The translations under genes and the position numbers were made by a program. Positions 34,901-43,300 of a stretch of DNA of 64,000 nucleotides are shown piece by piece. Every line of letters begins with the position of its first letter. Position 1 is the stretch's first letter. The stretch lies in the NCBI RefSeq assembly GCF_040954835.1, contig NC_090696.1, forward strand, positions 76,631,722 through 76,695,721, in the 5' to 3' direction. The notes beneath the pieces were generated by a model, which had not been told where the DNA came from, made no database searches, and saw nothing but the letters and a program-made list of their open reading frames with translations. This stretch comes from Lepisosteus oculatus (taxonomy: Eukaryota; Chordata; Actinopteri; Semionotiformes; Lepisosteidae).

Positions 34901-35976
34901 TACTAATGGTGCACCCTTTCCAAATTAGAAGTTTGTTCTCAGTACTTCAACGGCATGCAGATGAAAGATACTCATATTATCTCCTTAATATCTAACCACC
35001 TGCTACCGCCCACAGCAGAGTGAACTGGGTAAGCACACACATCCACAGCATGTCCCTTAGCCACAGCAATTAGGTTGGATTCCTGATCCCAACTGCAGGA
35101 GCTGATGGATTGCACTGCAGGGCTCTTTGCTCAATCAGCTCATTAGTGAGAGGTGACTGGGCATAGGTGATGAGATGGTTTAACCTGTGTGGTGTCGAGC
35201 CTTGTGAAAATCAAGAAGGAGAAGCACAAAGTGGAAACAGTAAAGCCCCAAGTCTGTGCTGTGCAATGAAAGATTATAAATAAGGTTTATTTGTTTTTGA
35301 AGCATTTCTGAATGGGTGGAATCGTGATCAGTGAAAATATTTCATTCATTAATTCCCACTATTCCATCTGGGACGGAGGTAATGCATAATTGTGTATTCC
35401 CTCAAGATAACCTACAGCAAACCAGTAAGAAGCTCAAGCTGGTTTTGGTTTTCAGGTAAGGTGAATTTGTTAAATGACAAGTTTATGCAGTAGATCAGTG
35501 CTGTATTTCATGTGCAAAGCCTGGTAAATGGCAGAATTGTGTGTTCAAGACGTCCGCTCTGCTGTTAATTCTGTGGTTCAGAATCATGTTTTCCCCTTCA
35601 AATGCCGACCTGACAGTTTCAGTCCCCCTCTGTGGTGCCGCATGTCTCGAAATGAGATCGAAGCTCTCATCAGCGGCAAGCGTGCGGCGAAGAAGTCGGT
35701 TTTCAAGTATGAAAGTGACGATTTAATACAGCCGGCGCCGCTTCTCTCCGTGTCCGTAGGCAGCTCTCGACGGAACAGGCCGTTCTGCAGGAGTCCCTGG
35801 AGAAGGAGTCGAAGGTGAACAAGCGGCTGTCGATGGAGAACGAGGAGCTGCTCTGGAAGCTGCACAACGGGGACCTGAGCAGTCCGCGCCGGCTGTCGCC
35901 CTCCTCCCCCTCCGGGGTGTTCCAGTCTCCCAGGAACTCCGGCGCCTTTTCCAGCCCCCCCGTGTCGCCAAGATAA
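1809..35976 (+). CDS. mtus1: MTUS1 (ATIP), microtubule-associated tumour suppressor 1; 5' part outside the window
   Basis: Coding exons seen: 1809-1916, 4533-4653 (alternative first), 14888-15105, 21566-21619 (candidate alternative first), 22815-22881, 28026-28240, 29368-29473, 29953-30026, 31251-31346, 33420-33536, 34113-34210, 35760-35976. The ATIP1-type product joins 4533-4653 to the nine shared exons and has 442 residues; human ATIP1, from memory, has 436. Phases agree at every junction. After about residue 114 the protein is almost all coiled coil, and it ends in a Ser/Pro-rich tail. Near-identical family blocks include [23 protein letters not shown] and [15 protein letters not shown]. 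Family members bind microtubules through this C-terminal coiled coil, and short forms bind the AT2 angiotensin receptor tail. The gene converges with PDGFRL, as in human. The long-form large exon must lie before base 1. A teleost-type duplicate (mtus1a or mtus1b) cannot be told apart here. Confidence 0.93.
1917..4532 (+). other. mtus1: MTUS1 intron and upstream flank of the ATIP1-type first exon
   Basis: This is mostly AT-leaning intron. It contains a 218-codon open frame on the - strand (2553-3209) of unknown meaning, a short direct repeat of GTGGGTAAGCCTGC near 3109-3136, and a long C-run near 4180-4197. GC and CpG content climb from about 4250 toward the alternative first exon. Confidence 0.55.
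4300..4532 (+). promoter_or_regulatory. mtus1: Putative CpG-rich promoter and 5' UTR of the ATIP1-type MTUS1 transcript
   Basis: The stretch just before the ATIP1-type start is GC- and CpG-rich compared with the flanking intron, and it continues across the exon. This is what an internal promoter of a vertebrate alternative first exon usually looks like. ATIP1 is known to use its own promoter in mammals. No TATA box or start site was pinned down. Confidence 0.45.
4533..4653 (+). CDS. mtus1: MTUS1 alternative first coding exon, ATIP1 type
   Basis: The ATG at 4533 opens [20 protein letters not shown] and continues [20 protein letters not shown]. This aligns almost residue for residue with the human ATIP1-specific start MLLSPKFSLSTIHIRLTAKG. 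The exon has 121 bases, ends in phase 1 and has the donor CAG|GTCTGT. It joins to G|TG GAC at 14888, giving a Val at the same place as the human protein. An in-frame ATG lies 60 bases upstream, but homology fixes the start here. Confidence 0.92.
4654..14887 (+). other. mtus1: MTUS1 intron of about 10.2 kb
   Basis: No further exon was found between the ATIP1-type exon and 14888. The intron is mainly AT-leaning, with an AT-rich low-complexity patch near 7730-7800. One copy of a dispersed repeat lies at 12108-12192. GC-richer patches occur at 9500-10060 and from 14680 up to the next exon. Open frames here are short and show no family resemblance. Confidence 0.6.
12108..12192 (-). repeat. Dispersed repeat, single copy related to the inverted pair at 17998-18162
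   Basis: Read on the - strand, this copy contains CTGAAGAAGACTCCACAACT, then GAAACGTTA, then a pyrimidine-rich stretch with CTCTTTTCAGCATGGAATAAA. The same order of blocks is found in both arms at 17998-18162. It is a degraded copy of a short dispersed element that ends near an AATAAA. The family is not certain. Confidence 0.7.
14888..15105 (+). CDS. mtus1: MTUS1 shared exon, start of the common C-terminal region
   Basis: The acceptor is CTCTTGCAG and the donor is CAG|GTGAGC. The exon has 218 bases, with phase 1 in and phase 0 out. The translation runs [11 protein letters not shown] to [14 protein letters not shown] and aligns with human VEKSRQKNPRS to FEALTVVIQHLLSE. The exon and its close flanks are extremely GC-rich, unlike the introns around them. 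Long overlapping open frames on both strands here are by-products of that composition. Confidence 0.93.
17998..18162. repeat. Inverted repeat: two 67-base arms around a 31-base loop
   Basis: Bases 17998-18064 match the reverse complement of 18096-18162 with four mismatches and no gaps. Each arm is a copy of the repeat also seen at 12108-12192, so two copies face each other. Reading outward, each arm has GGCTCCACAGCTGAAAC, a pyrimidine-rich tract, TTTTCAGCAGGAATAAACC and then CTGTTCCT or a variant of it. A single transcript across it would fold into a strong hairpin. Confidence 0.9.
20100..20285 (-). repeat. Possible decayed tRNA-headed SINE fragment
   Basis: On the - strand the stretch has a B-box-like GAGTTCAAAACCC after a plausible A-box region, with CCACTGAGG beyond it. 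This fits an old tRNA-derived SINE head better than a tRNA gene, since no clean cloverleaf can be drawn. The boundaries are approximate. Confidence 0.3.
21100..21565 (+). promoter_or_regulatory. mtus1: Putative internal MTUS1 promoter before the MGCSGSK exon
   Basis: The 450 bases before the ATG at 21566 are GC-rich with many CpGs, including GGCGTCGCGGCAGCGCCTCG followed by GTAAGTGG at about 21262. That GTAAGT could be the donor of a non-coding first exon. The region looks like a CpG promoter inside an otherwise AT-rich intron. No transcript evidence is available. Confidence 0.35.
21566..21619 (+). CDS. mtus1: Candidate MTUS1 alternative first coding exon, acylated N-terminus
   Basis: The ATG at 21566 opens 18 codons, [18 protein letters not shown], followed directly by the donor ACG|GTAACT. 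Phase is 0, which matches the phase-0 start of the next MTUS1 exon at 22815, so the product would run ...AGKT-REEALKQ. The total would be 347 residues. MGCxxS is a typical N-myristoylation start, and Cys3 and Cys9 could be palmitoylated. Short MTUS isoforms with their own promoters are known in mammals, but I cannot recall one with this exact sequence. The call rests on start, phase, donor and a CpG-rich upstream. Confidence 0.5.
21620..22814 (+). other. mtus1: MTUS1 intron between candidate first exon and exon 22815
   Basis: No coding signal was recognised. Open frames here are up to about 100 codons and look accidental. The intron ends with TTTCCTTTCACAG before 22815. Confidence 0.55.
22815..22881 (+). 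CDS. mtus1: MTUS1 coiled-coil exon
   Basis: The exon has 67 bases, with acceptor TTTCACAG and donor G|GTAAGG, phase 0 in and 1 out. It encodes [19 protein letters not shown] and SEL. Human is [19 protein letters not shown], then GEL, so this is one of the most conserved blocks of the gene. It starts the continuous coiled coil. Confidence 0.95.
22882..28025 (+). other. mtus1: MTUS1 intron of about 5.1 kb
   Basis: The intron contains a decayed SINE at about 25555-25850 and a short fragment resembling the end of the 17998 repeat family near 27275-27300. The last 250 bases before the next exon are markedly GC-rich. No other gene was seen. Confidence 0.6.
25555..25850 (+). repeat. Decayed tRNA-headed fish SINE
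   Basis: The order of blocks follows a widespread fish SINE: a B-box-like GGGTTTGATTTCAGGCTGGG, a CAGTTTCTGCCCATGTCTGC segment, an AATTGTCTCTGAATCG segment, then GTGTGCCATGCATCT and CCAGGGTGTCATGACC. Many positions have decayed, so it is an old copy. Its exact family name is not decided. Confidence 0.6.
28026..28240 (+). CDS. mtus1: MTUS1 coiled-coil exon, GC-rich
   Basis: The exon has 215 bases with acceptor CCGCGCAG and donor CAG|GTGGGT, phase 1 in and 0 out. It encodes 72 residues, [20 protein letters not shown] to KIKAQMQQQ. The human counterpart begins VTASTTCEKLEKARNELQTV and ends KYKMQLQEQ. It is rich in Glu, Gln, Leu and Arg in heptads. The codons are very GC-rich, unlike the AT-rich exons that follow. 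Confidence 0.95.
28241..29367 (+). other. mtus1: MTUS1 intron of 1.1 kb
   Basis: No coding signal was seen. GC content falls from the GC-rich exon at the left to AT-rich at the right. The intron ends with TTCTCCTGCCTCTCTAG. Confidence 0.55.
29368..29473 (+). CDS. mtus1: MTUS1 coiled-coil exon followed by a GC donor
   Basis: The exon has 106 bases, with phase 0 in and 1 out. It encodes [20 protein letters not shown] and continues [15 protein letters not shown]; the human block is ASHSEKLELLKKAYEASLSE. The donor is AAG|GCAAGT, so the intron is GC-AG and not GT-AG. The phase into the next exon (G|AC) confirms this boundary. Confidence 0.9.
29474..29952 (+). other. mtus1: MTUS1 GC-AG intron, 479 bases
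   Basis: The intron begins GCAAGT at 29474 and ends CATTTTTTCAG at 29952. The donor context AAG|GCAAGT is the strong consensus typical of the minor GC-AG class spliced by the major spliceosome. Confidence 0.85.
29953..30026 (+). CDS. mtus1: MTUS1 coiled-coil exon
   Basis: The exon has 74 bases, with phase 1 in and 0 out, acceptor TTTTTTCAG and donor TGT|GTAAGC. It encodes [20 protein letters not shown] and ESSLC. It lies where human has IKKGHEIEKKSLEDLLSEKQ, and it is less conserved than its neighbours but of the same length class. Confidence 0.85.
30027..31250 (+). other. mtus1: MTUS1 intron with dispersed repeat fragment
   Basis: This is AT-rich intron. It contains a copy of a dispersed repeat near 30440-30600, described separately. 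No exon was recognised before 31251. Confidence 0.55.
30440..30600 (+). repeat. Dispersed repeat fragment (family also at 32205 and 63560)
   Basis: It contains GCACCTCTTTACACAAAGAG, TTGTAGGGATATAGACCAAT, TTGAAGCCAATATCTTGGCT and GATTAGCTTCTAGCAA in that order. The same order of related blocks is found in the - strand copy at 63560-63840, and the second half is in the + copy at 32205-32425. I know this as a common fish genome repeat, probably the 3' part of a LINE-like element, but the class is not certain. Confidence 0.6.
31251..31346 (+). CDS. mtus1: MTUS1 coiled-coil exon
   Basis: The exon has 96 bases, phase 0 at both ends, with acceptor GTGTTTCAG and donor CAG|GTAACA. It encodes [20 protein letters not shown] and [12 protein letters not shown]; human is SLEKQINDLKSENDALNEKL followed by KSEEQKRR. 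It could be skipped without a frameshift. Confidence 0.93.
31524..31805 (-). repeat. tRNA-headed SINE, antisense
   Basis: Read on the - strand it starts with a tRNA-like head: A-box region GGTGGCTCTGTGGCTCAGGA and B-box CCGGTTCAAATTCC. A body follows with GGGCCCCTGAGCAAGGCCCT and CAACTGCTCCAGGGGCGC, and the tail is AATAAAGTGATGTTATGTTA. This head, body and tail order is that of a common fish SINE. It is a fairly complete copy. Confidence 0.8.
32205..32425 (+). repeat. Dispersed repeat fragment (same family as 30440 and 63560)
   Basis: It contains TTGAAGCCGATACCCTGGCT, GATAAGATCCTGGGATCAAG, GAGCTACTAACTACCGAACA and GGCCCGAATGGCCTCTTTGT in order. The first block matches TTGAAGCCAATATCTTGGCT at 30440-30600. 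It is a + strand copy of the 3' half of the family. Confidence 0.6.
33420..33536 (+). CDS. mtus1: MTUS1 coiled-coil exon
   Basis: The exon has 117 bases, phase 0 at both ends, with acceptor CATTTCAG and donor CTG|GTGAGT. It encodes [20 protein letters not shown] to KLIQMEKL. Human is [20 protein letters not shown] to KLMKMEKL, a very strong match. Confidence 0.96.
33537..34112 (+). other. mtus1: MTUS1 intron, 576 bases
   Basis: No feature was recognised inside. The intron begins GTGAGT and ends TTCTGTCCCCTAG. Confidence 0.6.
34113..34210 (+). CDS. mtus1: MTUS1 coiled-coil exon
   Basis: The exon has 98 bases, with phase 0 in and 2 out, acceptor CCCCTAG and donor GAG|GTAACC. It encodes [20 protein letters not shown] and [13 protein letters not shown]. 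Human has [20 protein letters not shown] in the same place. Confidence 0.95.
34211..35759 (+). other. mtus1: MTUS1 last intron
   Basis: This is AT-leaning intron of 1.55 kb with no recognised gene or clear repeat. It ends TCTCCGTGTCCGTAG. GC content rises in the last 100 bases toward the final exon. Confidence 0.55.
35760..35976 (+). CDS. mtus1: MTUS1 last coding exon
   Basis: The exon has 217 bases including the TAA at 35974. It encodes [20 protein letters not shown], then [20 protein letters not shown], then a Ser/Pro tail ending FSSPPVSPR. The human C-terminus is almost the same up to HNGDL and also ends in a Ser/Pro tail with SPR. The exon is GC-rich. Confidence 0.97.
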
Positions 35977-37125
35977 CGCCCCAGCCGGGCTTCCTGGGAG
36001 CCCCTGAAACATGTGGACAGTGTTATTCATGAGAAACAAGCTATATTAGCCATGTGTGATCATGACCCGTGAACTGGAGAAGAACAGATCCGAAATGGAT
36101 ATCCTTTCTGCTGATTCTTGAGAAGAAGAGTGATATAAAGACTTTATAAAGACAACGTTGCACAGAAGCACTTACGAGCAAGAGCAGTCTTGTTCTTTTG
36201 CCTTTTTGTCTGATGTGGGGGGGGGAGGAAGGGAAATCTCAGGGCCTGTAGATAATTTCTCAGTGTTTGTCACTCAGTTTCCTTGTGTTCACAGAAGAGA
36301 CGTTTCTGAGCAGGTTGGTGTGCGGTGTGAGTGAAATTGGTTTTAGCACTTTGGATACACATTGTGTAAGGCTGCCATCAGTGAGTTTAGTTACAACAAA
36401 TGAGCAAGTTTCCGAAATATGTGAACTGTAAGATTTCCATAAAATATATTTCCATTCTAACATAAAAATGCAAAACCACGTTACACGTTAGATTTTCAGT
36501 TTGAAACATTTCTCCTTTCCAGCCTTTTGCATAGCTATGTTTTGTTGTATACCTATATGACCATGACTGTTAGCTATGTTTTGTATCCGAATTGTGACAT
36601 TTAAATGCATACTGACCACAAAAGTTTTATTGCAGTCCATGCCTATTAAGAAATACACGTATTACAAAATGCTTTTTGTTTTAAAAAAGTGACTTTTTAA
36701 TTCCGGCAAAGACCTGTATCAAATCGAAGTCCCTGCCTCCCCGTGTGATGGCAGACAAAGAGGATTTCATCCAAAGGTCTCCCTTTTGTGACACCAAAAA
36801 TTGAATCTTTCAGTATTAACTTCTGCTTTGCTTTTTATACACGTCAGCATGATTTTGTTGCTTTCAGGCCACTTTAGTCAGGGTTCAGCAGTTTATTTGG
36901 AGAGCTCTTACATTTTGCACAAATTGTGAGGACGGGCTTTCTTGTCAAGTGTAGCATTAGTTTAATGGCAAAAGGTAGCGTTTGTCTCTGATGTAAAGAA
37001 CGGTGCCATTTTAACCTTTATTGCTGCATAACCCATTCCTTTGTGAAGCAAATATTGTCGAGAGTTAGGATTTCCATGTAGTTGCATTATTTTCACATAA
37101 ATAAACTAAGACTTAAACTTGTAGT
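35977..37125 (+). other. mtus1: Probable MTUS1 3' UTR
   Basis: AT-rich non-coding sequence follows the stop. The first well-placed AATAAA on the + strand in a good setting is at 37100-37105, about 1.1 kb after the stop, which is a usual length for this gene. Further AATAAA signals near 38050, 38490 and 38580 could give longer ends. Confidence 0.5.
37100..37105 (+). terminator. mtus1: Candidate MTUS1 polyadenylation signal
   Basis: It is a canonical AATAAA, 1.1 kb after the stop. Later AATAAA copies on the same strand mean that this may not be the main or only site. Confidence 0.4.
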
Positions 37126-40100
37126 GCACTGCCTAGACTTTAAACATTAGCATATTGAAATGGCATATTATCCCATTAATACTATTTTAATGGTTGCTTT
37201 AACTCAAAAGGGCCACTCCAGAGTTCAATTCAGTAATTCATAATCCCATATCCACCTCTTGAGGATTGAGCACTGTTCTAAAACTGAGCAATTTGCAGCC
37301 TCAGGTGCAGAATTTTCCCCATCTCGTGCCACCAGTATGCATTTCACTCCAGAATGTTAGCTTTTTTTTGGGGGGGTAGATACGGTAAGGATTGGATTTT
37401 CTGAATCGGATTGGGGCCGACGGGGAACACTGTGGGTACATACCCCAGCATCTCCCTAACCGATCGTGTCGAACAATAGAAACTCATCGAGTGTTACATC
37501 AGCTTGAGTTTTGTTTCCATTTCTGGAGGGTTGCTACTCCATATGGGTCCCCCAGCTGGTCGGGCACAGTTAAAGCTTGCTGAAGATGAAGCCAAAGGCT
37601 CACTTTTGCCGGTCAGTATACATTAAAATCCATGTGTGTCACCTTCACTGTGTTAGACGTGTGAACCCTGGGTCTGCTGAGCGCTGTATGACCACAGGAT
37701 CTAAAAACGGTCTCTGAGCGCACTAGATGAAAGGGATTATTTTTGCCGATCATGGGACCAATAAAAACATTCTTTGTGTGTTTTGAAGACCACAGGAGCA
37801 CCTCACTGTAGCTGCGAACACTCACTGAGGGGTGTCCGGAGAAGCTTGCTTTCAGAATTCTTTTGTTCTTGTCGAAATTTTAACCCGATTTGCAATGATG
37901 TCACTAGAGTTTATCGAAAAGCTTACCTTAACGCGTGCGTTCAGGTTTAAAAAAAGGAAAGGTTTCTGAATAGGTGACAGAAAGGTAACTGTGTGGATGT
38001 TGAATTTGTTGGTGTGTAAAGTAGGAACTGTTGAAAATATGCAATTATTAATAAAAGTCATAACTATAAGTATTAAAAGATCATTCGGAATTTCATTTTT
38101 TTATGGTTTGATTTCAAAGTTAATTTGAAACTGTAATATTTAAATTAAAAAAGCTAACAACATTGAATTTGTTAATCTAAACAATTATTAAAAACAAGAA
38201 AAGCATTTTCTTGTTGTTTGATGTGAATCTGTTCATTCTACGTTTTTGCTCTAATTTGCGAATTGAGAGGAAAAGGGGCTTGTGCAGCATTTGGATTCCC
38301 AAGTGGACTGATGCAGTTTTTCTAAGCAAGACTCATTTGTGAAGAACTAATGGAGATTAGGGCTGCATGCTCACAAAAAAGTCCTGGATTTATATGTGGA
38401 ATGTGTATATTATAAAGCTAAGTTTAGATGGGAAGTTCCCCAAACAAGTCAAGAGGTGAAACTCATACTGTACACGTTTTAAATTTTGTAAAATAAAATA
38501 TCACTTGAATGTAGTAACATGAATGAAGCTGTTAAACATCATAACCCCTCCATGAATTATACCCATGATACAACAACGTGAATAAAATCTGTAGCAAACC
38601 CGGATTTGACACCTCTCGGGACCACTGTTACTGAGGTGCATCTGCGGAGAGTCCCTTCAGTTCTAGAGTCACTCAGGGTGTTTCACCATTTTCACTTTTC
38701 TTCTCTCCACCTAGACTGCTGCTCTGCACTTGAAGCTGGAACTGTCTCATGAATATTTCTGAACAATTGTTTGCCTGTAATAGTTTGTACAAATGGTTGT
38801 AAAGGACTTTCTTAGCTTTCTTCCAGTATTGTTACCATAAAGTGCTCCCACAGTTCCTCACCTATAGAGTTTCATTGCAATGGGAATCCCAGATTACCAC
38901 ACAGCCTTTCAAAATCAGACCTATGCTCTTGTGCAAATGTTTTCTGTCATCAGTAGCTCATTAAAATACCTTCTTGTGTGACCATCGCTCAGTATTTATT
39001 ACATCAAACCCATAAGGCCACATTGTAGCTTTCACTCTGCAACACCACTTGTACTGCATGTATCCATGTACAAGTGGGTCTGAAAGCAGTTCAAGCTTTG
39101 GGGAAAAAAAGAGACCTTTTCATGTTCTAATATTTTATTCAGGAGTATTTTATAATAACCAAGTGATAGTCAAATATTGTACATTAAATACTGTAAATTG
39201 TTTTCACCAGAACCATTTCGGTACAGTCCCGACAAACTGAAGTGGCAGGGTGGGTTCTGTGCTTTGGGAGTAGAATAGAAATACAGTATGTTGAATCCGA
39301 AACAGTCAGGCTTGTGCCTGCATTCCACATAAGGAGTCAATTAGCACCAGGCGTACTTCAAGCACAGCTCAACCATCAACTATTTTTCATGTTTCTGCCA
39401 GAAACTGGAATGCTTGTGCAGTTGTGCATATTTCACTCTTGTGTTCCAAGAGCTGGTCTCAAAGGTAGTTTTTCAAGCAGAAAATTCCAAACGACTCGAA
39501 TAAAGCAGTAGGCTGTTGGTAGCTTACAGGGTGAATTTTCTCTTTTTCTAAATTGGAATTATCAGAACGATTTCCACCCAGCTGGTTGGAATTCCTCAGT
39601 AAAAAGCATTCAGATTCCAAGCATTTTGCTGTACCTTATGTGGGGGGGGGGGTGGGTGGTACTCCACAAAAGCTTTTTTTCGTGTTTTTGAAATGACAAG
39701 TCAAACAGTAACACATGCAATTTGCTGTGCCAGGAAGTATGTAATTGGAGATTTTTTTTAAAGTACTGTAGGTTCTTTATTTACTGGGCTGAAATGTACT
39801 GCTCTAGAAGGCCCATTTGTTTTATTTTTTAAAAAGATCTTATAACCTTACTTTTTATTTCCCTTTCTTCAAAAACCCCGCAGTGAAGTCAAATCAAATA
39901 ATAACCCTCTTCTTGACAACAGCCTCTGAGTTTTTTTTTCCACAGCTTGACAGTGGAGTGGAGTACTTATTGAACGCTGCACTTGTGATTTTGTTTGGGA
40001 AAAATGAACCCCTTCGACGGCTTGAGTGACATTATTAACAAACGCAAATGCCGCCACATTGCAGGAATTGTAATGCTGGAAAACAATGGTGATACAAAGA

Positions 40101-40143
40101 GGAACCAATACTATGTTGCCATCTTTTTCTCACAATCATATTA
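37126..40143. other. Region between the converging MTUS1 and PDGFRL ends
   Basis: No coding exon of either gene is seen. The left part may be extended MTUS1 3' UTR and the right part (from about 39776) is probably PDGFRL 3' UTR. A long G-run sits near 39643-39660. TTTATT at 39776-39781 and 39821-39826 reads as AATAAA on the - strand. Confidence 0.5.
39776..39781 (-). terminator. pdgfrl: Candidate PDGFRL polyadenylation signal
   Basis: It is an AATAAA on the - strand, about 365 bases after the PDGFRL stop. A second copy at 39821-39826 is equally possible. Confidence 0.4.
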
Positions 40144-40332
40144 TTAATAAGAGGCTACCTGGGCAGCCACAGAGGTCTCTCCATGAATATTTTTGGCTGT
40201 GCAGATGTAGTCTCCAAAGTCTATAGTCTCGATATCTTCAACAGCGATCACACTCTGTGAAATGCGAGTTGTGTGTCCGGAGCCTCTGTTTATCAGTCTC
40301 CAGGCTTCTGTAATGCTAACAGGTCTCTGATC
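40144..40332 (-). CDS. pdgfrl: PDGFRL exon 6, last coding exon
   Basis: The acceptor on the - strand is CCTAAATTTAG at 40333-40343. It encodes DQRPVSITEAWRLINRGSGH and continues to NIHGETSVAAQVASY before TAA at 40144-40146. It completes the last Ig domain with DFGDYICTAKN, which carries the second domain cysteine. Human has IQDTWRLIHRGLGHTTRISQ here. Confidence 0.96.
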   Translation of the reverse strand, partial: DQRPVSITEAWRLINRGSGHTTRISQSVIAVEDIETIDFGDYICTAKNIHGETSVAAQVASY

Positions 40333-43300
40333 CTAAATTTAGGGAATAAACAAAATGCAAGTCTATAGTATAGGAAGGACAACCAATACAAGGAGTGACA
40401 CTATCTACTCTAACCAAAATAGAAAAATGGATTTTACTGACCCAGCACACCGATACATTGCAGGTATTCATCAATTCTGTGATTATTCACAGTTTTTGAG
40501 TACTCTGGCATATAGTACAGGCTTCTAAACTTTCCTAAACTGTTGTGAAATTTTAGGGAACTATAGCCAAGTTCCAGTTTTAGGAACGCAAGGTGTTTTA
40601 TTCCAGCACTGTCTTACTACCTTTCCATATCACAAAGAACAACAGTGTGGTCGTTCCTACACATTCCTACCTCGTTCCTGGGTGTAATAATCTAGTAATA
40701 GGTACTGTATGTACATCGGGAATACCTAACTGGACAGCAAATGCCAGTTTTGAGTTAACATTTTGAATACAAAGCTTAAAAAACTAGTTGGATTTGCTTA
40801 AAGATTAATGAAAAACGTGCATCTAGCTCAATAATTTTAATTTGAGATTTTAAATTATGCTGCAAGACAGACATAAATGAGGTATACCATGTGTGAACAA
40901 AACGCAACAAAAAAACAGTGTGTTGCAGGCATCCATCATTCATCATTCATCATCATCCTGCATTGTTACAGCTGCAGGTGAAAGTGACTGAGGTTAGAGA
41001 TGTCTGGACTAAGTTTTCTCCCTAACTTGTCTCCTCTTATCTGTGAAAGGGAAATGGGCAGGATGCTGCTGGTCATTAAGTAGAAGTAAACAAAGGTTTC
41101 CCTAGGTAAACTGGTCCGGTTGATGAACTGTTATCACAGAAGGCTGCTCTGCTCGGGGTCATTAAGTCTGCAAGTTTAGAGCTTGGCTGAGCTGAGCGTT
41201 CTGGTGTAAAGGACACTGAAGGGAAGCAGGTCTGAGTGCCGGAGGACTATGGCGGTGGTGGTGGTGGGGGGGGTAGGATGGAGGCCGACATGGGAAGAAA
41301 GGTACGGGCTGTTTTTATCAAGCATGTAGCTGCTGCTGCTCCTCATAGACCCCAGCCCTCCCACCCCTGCCCGTGACCGAAACTGCAGCGGAGGGCACAG
41401 CTCACCTGTCCGGGGAAGGTCCACACAAAGTCCACGTCCACATCTGGATCCCCAAGAACCGTGCAGGTGACGTTGATGTTGTCGCCCCCACCCACTGTCG
41501 TTGAGGAGGCTTCAATTGTCACGGAGGGGGGGCCGCTTGGAACTGCAGTCAAGGCAGGGAAGACGTTAAAAAAAAAACCCCAGTCAGGCCGACGTCGACG
41601 GGGATGAACTTGGTGCTTTTCAAAAGCCAAGCTTTACAGTTTAGGAAGCGGTGTAAAACAAATACGGGCAAAGTTTTAAAAAAAATCACCTTTTTATGTC
41701 GGCAAGTTATTAACGCAGAGTTGTTCAGCGGCAGAGGGCAATGTGCCGTACACGCAATGGTATTGGCCGACTGTAGGCTTCACTATTTTAAGGCATGTAT
41801 GAGTGATTGCTTGACCCTTTACAACAGGTAGAGCTCACGACATGTTTGCAGCTCACATATTCAAACTGTGGCAATTACTGTAGTATGCATTACTGAAAGC
41901 AGAGAATACAAATATTTACAATTAATGCCTGATTTCAAGATTGTATAGCTCTTTTTGCATCACTAATGTATTCCATTTTTAGGGTCTTAGAAAAGATGGG
42001 CATTTCATTGATTTAGCAGGATAACTGTGGTGCAGTGTCTGGGCACGCAGTCCAAAAGTGTGCTGTGTTGTTTAATTGGCATGTCTAAATTCTCCCCTGT
42101 GTGAGGATGTGTGTGCCCTGCGATGGACTGGCGTCCCGTCCAGAGTGCGTCCTGCCTTTGTCCGGCTCCAGCTCATCGTGACCCTGTGTCGAGCAGCTAT
42201 TGTAAATGGATGCATTTTGAGAGAGGATGACTACCTGAGTGGGTCCAGTCTTTCAGAACAGTTTACCTTCTACGTAGAGCAGCTGGTACTTGACTGACAT
42301 CTGTGGTGTACTGCGGGAGACAGCCTTGCAGTAGAATATGCCAGTGTCCTCCAGGCTGGGCTGCTGGATGATGAAGCCTTTCCTGGGGTTGTAGGAGATC
42401 TGGGTCCCATCCACAGACACCTCCCCTGGGGGCACCTCTCTGTGCAGCGTCACCTTGGCCAGAGGGCTGGTAACTCGACAGGGGATGACGGAGGGCTTGT
42501 CAGGCCGAAGGTAGATGATGTCAAAATGGGTTGTCGATGGGACGAACAGTTCATCCTTGTCTGAGGGGTGAGAAAAAATGGCGAGAAACAACGACCAACT
42601 GCAATGGTTATACCCGTAAGTTGTGTTGGCCGGGCGCATGGCCTGTCACCCTCGGACAGCCCCCACAGAGCGCTGATTTTCCTAAGCCGGCACAACACAG
42701 AGGCAACACGTGGGATTGTGAAGCAAAGCTAAACGTAGCACTAATGTAACAGCAAAAAAACATTGAAAAAATGGGACTATTTAGCAAAATTTTGTGAGTT
42801 ATGGAGTTAAGAACAGAAGATAGGAAGGACGTTGGGATCCTAATCTTGCTGATATCTGCAATGTATCCAGTATTTATCTGTGTAGATATTTATCTTGCCT
42901 TCTAGACCACACAGCTCTCCTGCCAACCCATCTGCACCCCTGCAGCTGCTCCCTGACTCATTCCTTGTGACAGTGACGGGGGGGTTCAGTCAGTCTCACC
43001 CTTGCATTTAGGCTGCTATCCTCTCAGCCAGGAGAGTTTCGCCAAATAACCTCTAATCCATTCGCCCCTCTATCGCATCCATTAGGATCCAACCAAACAG
43101 CCGAGCCAGGGCATTCGTCTCTTTTCTCTGGGAACCAGGTCTCGCGGCTTTGCAGCGGTTTGTCTGCTCTGCGCTGCTGGCGTCTGGCCTGCTCACCTGT
43201 GAAGTAGATGTACGCGCTGGAGGTCCTGTCCGTGTCCCTGGTGCACTCGTCGCCATCACAGAGCAGGGCCCAGCAGCTGAACTCCCCAGTGTCCGCGGCT

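Noticed and set aside
35584..36039. 151-codon - strand open frame opposite the last MTUS1 exon
   Set aside because: Shadow of the GC-rich last exon, which has clear homology on the + strand.
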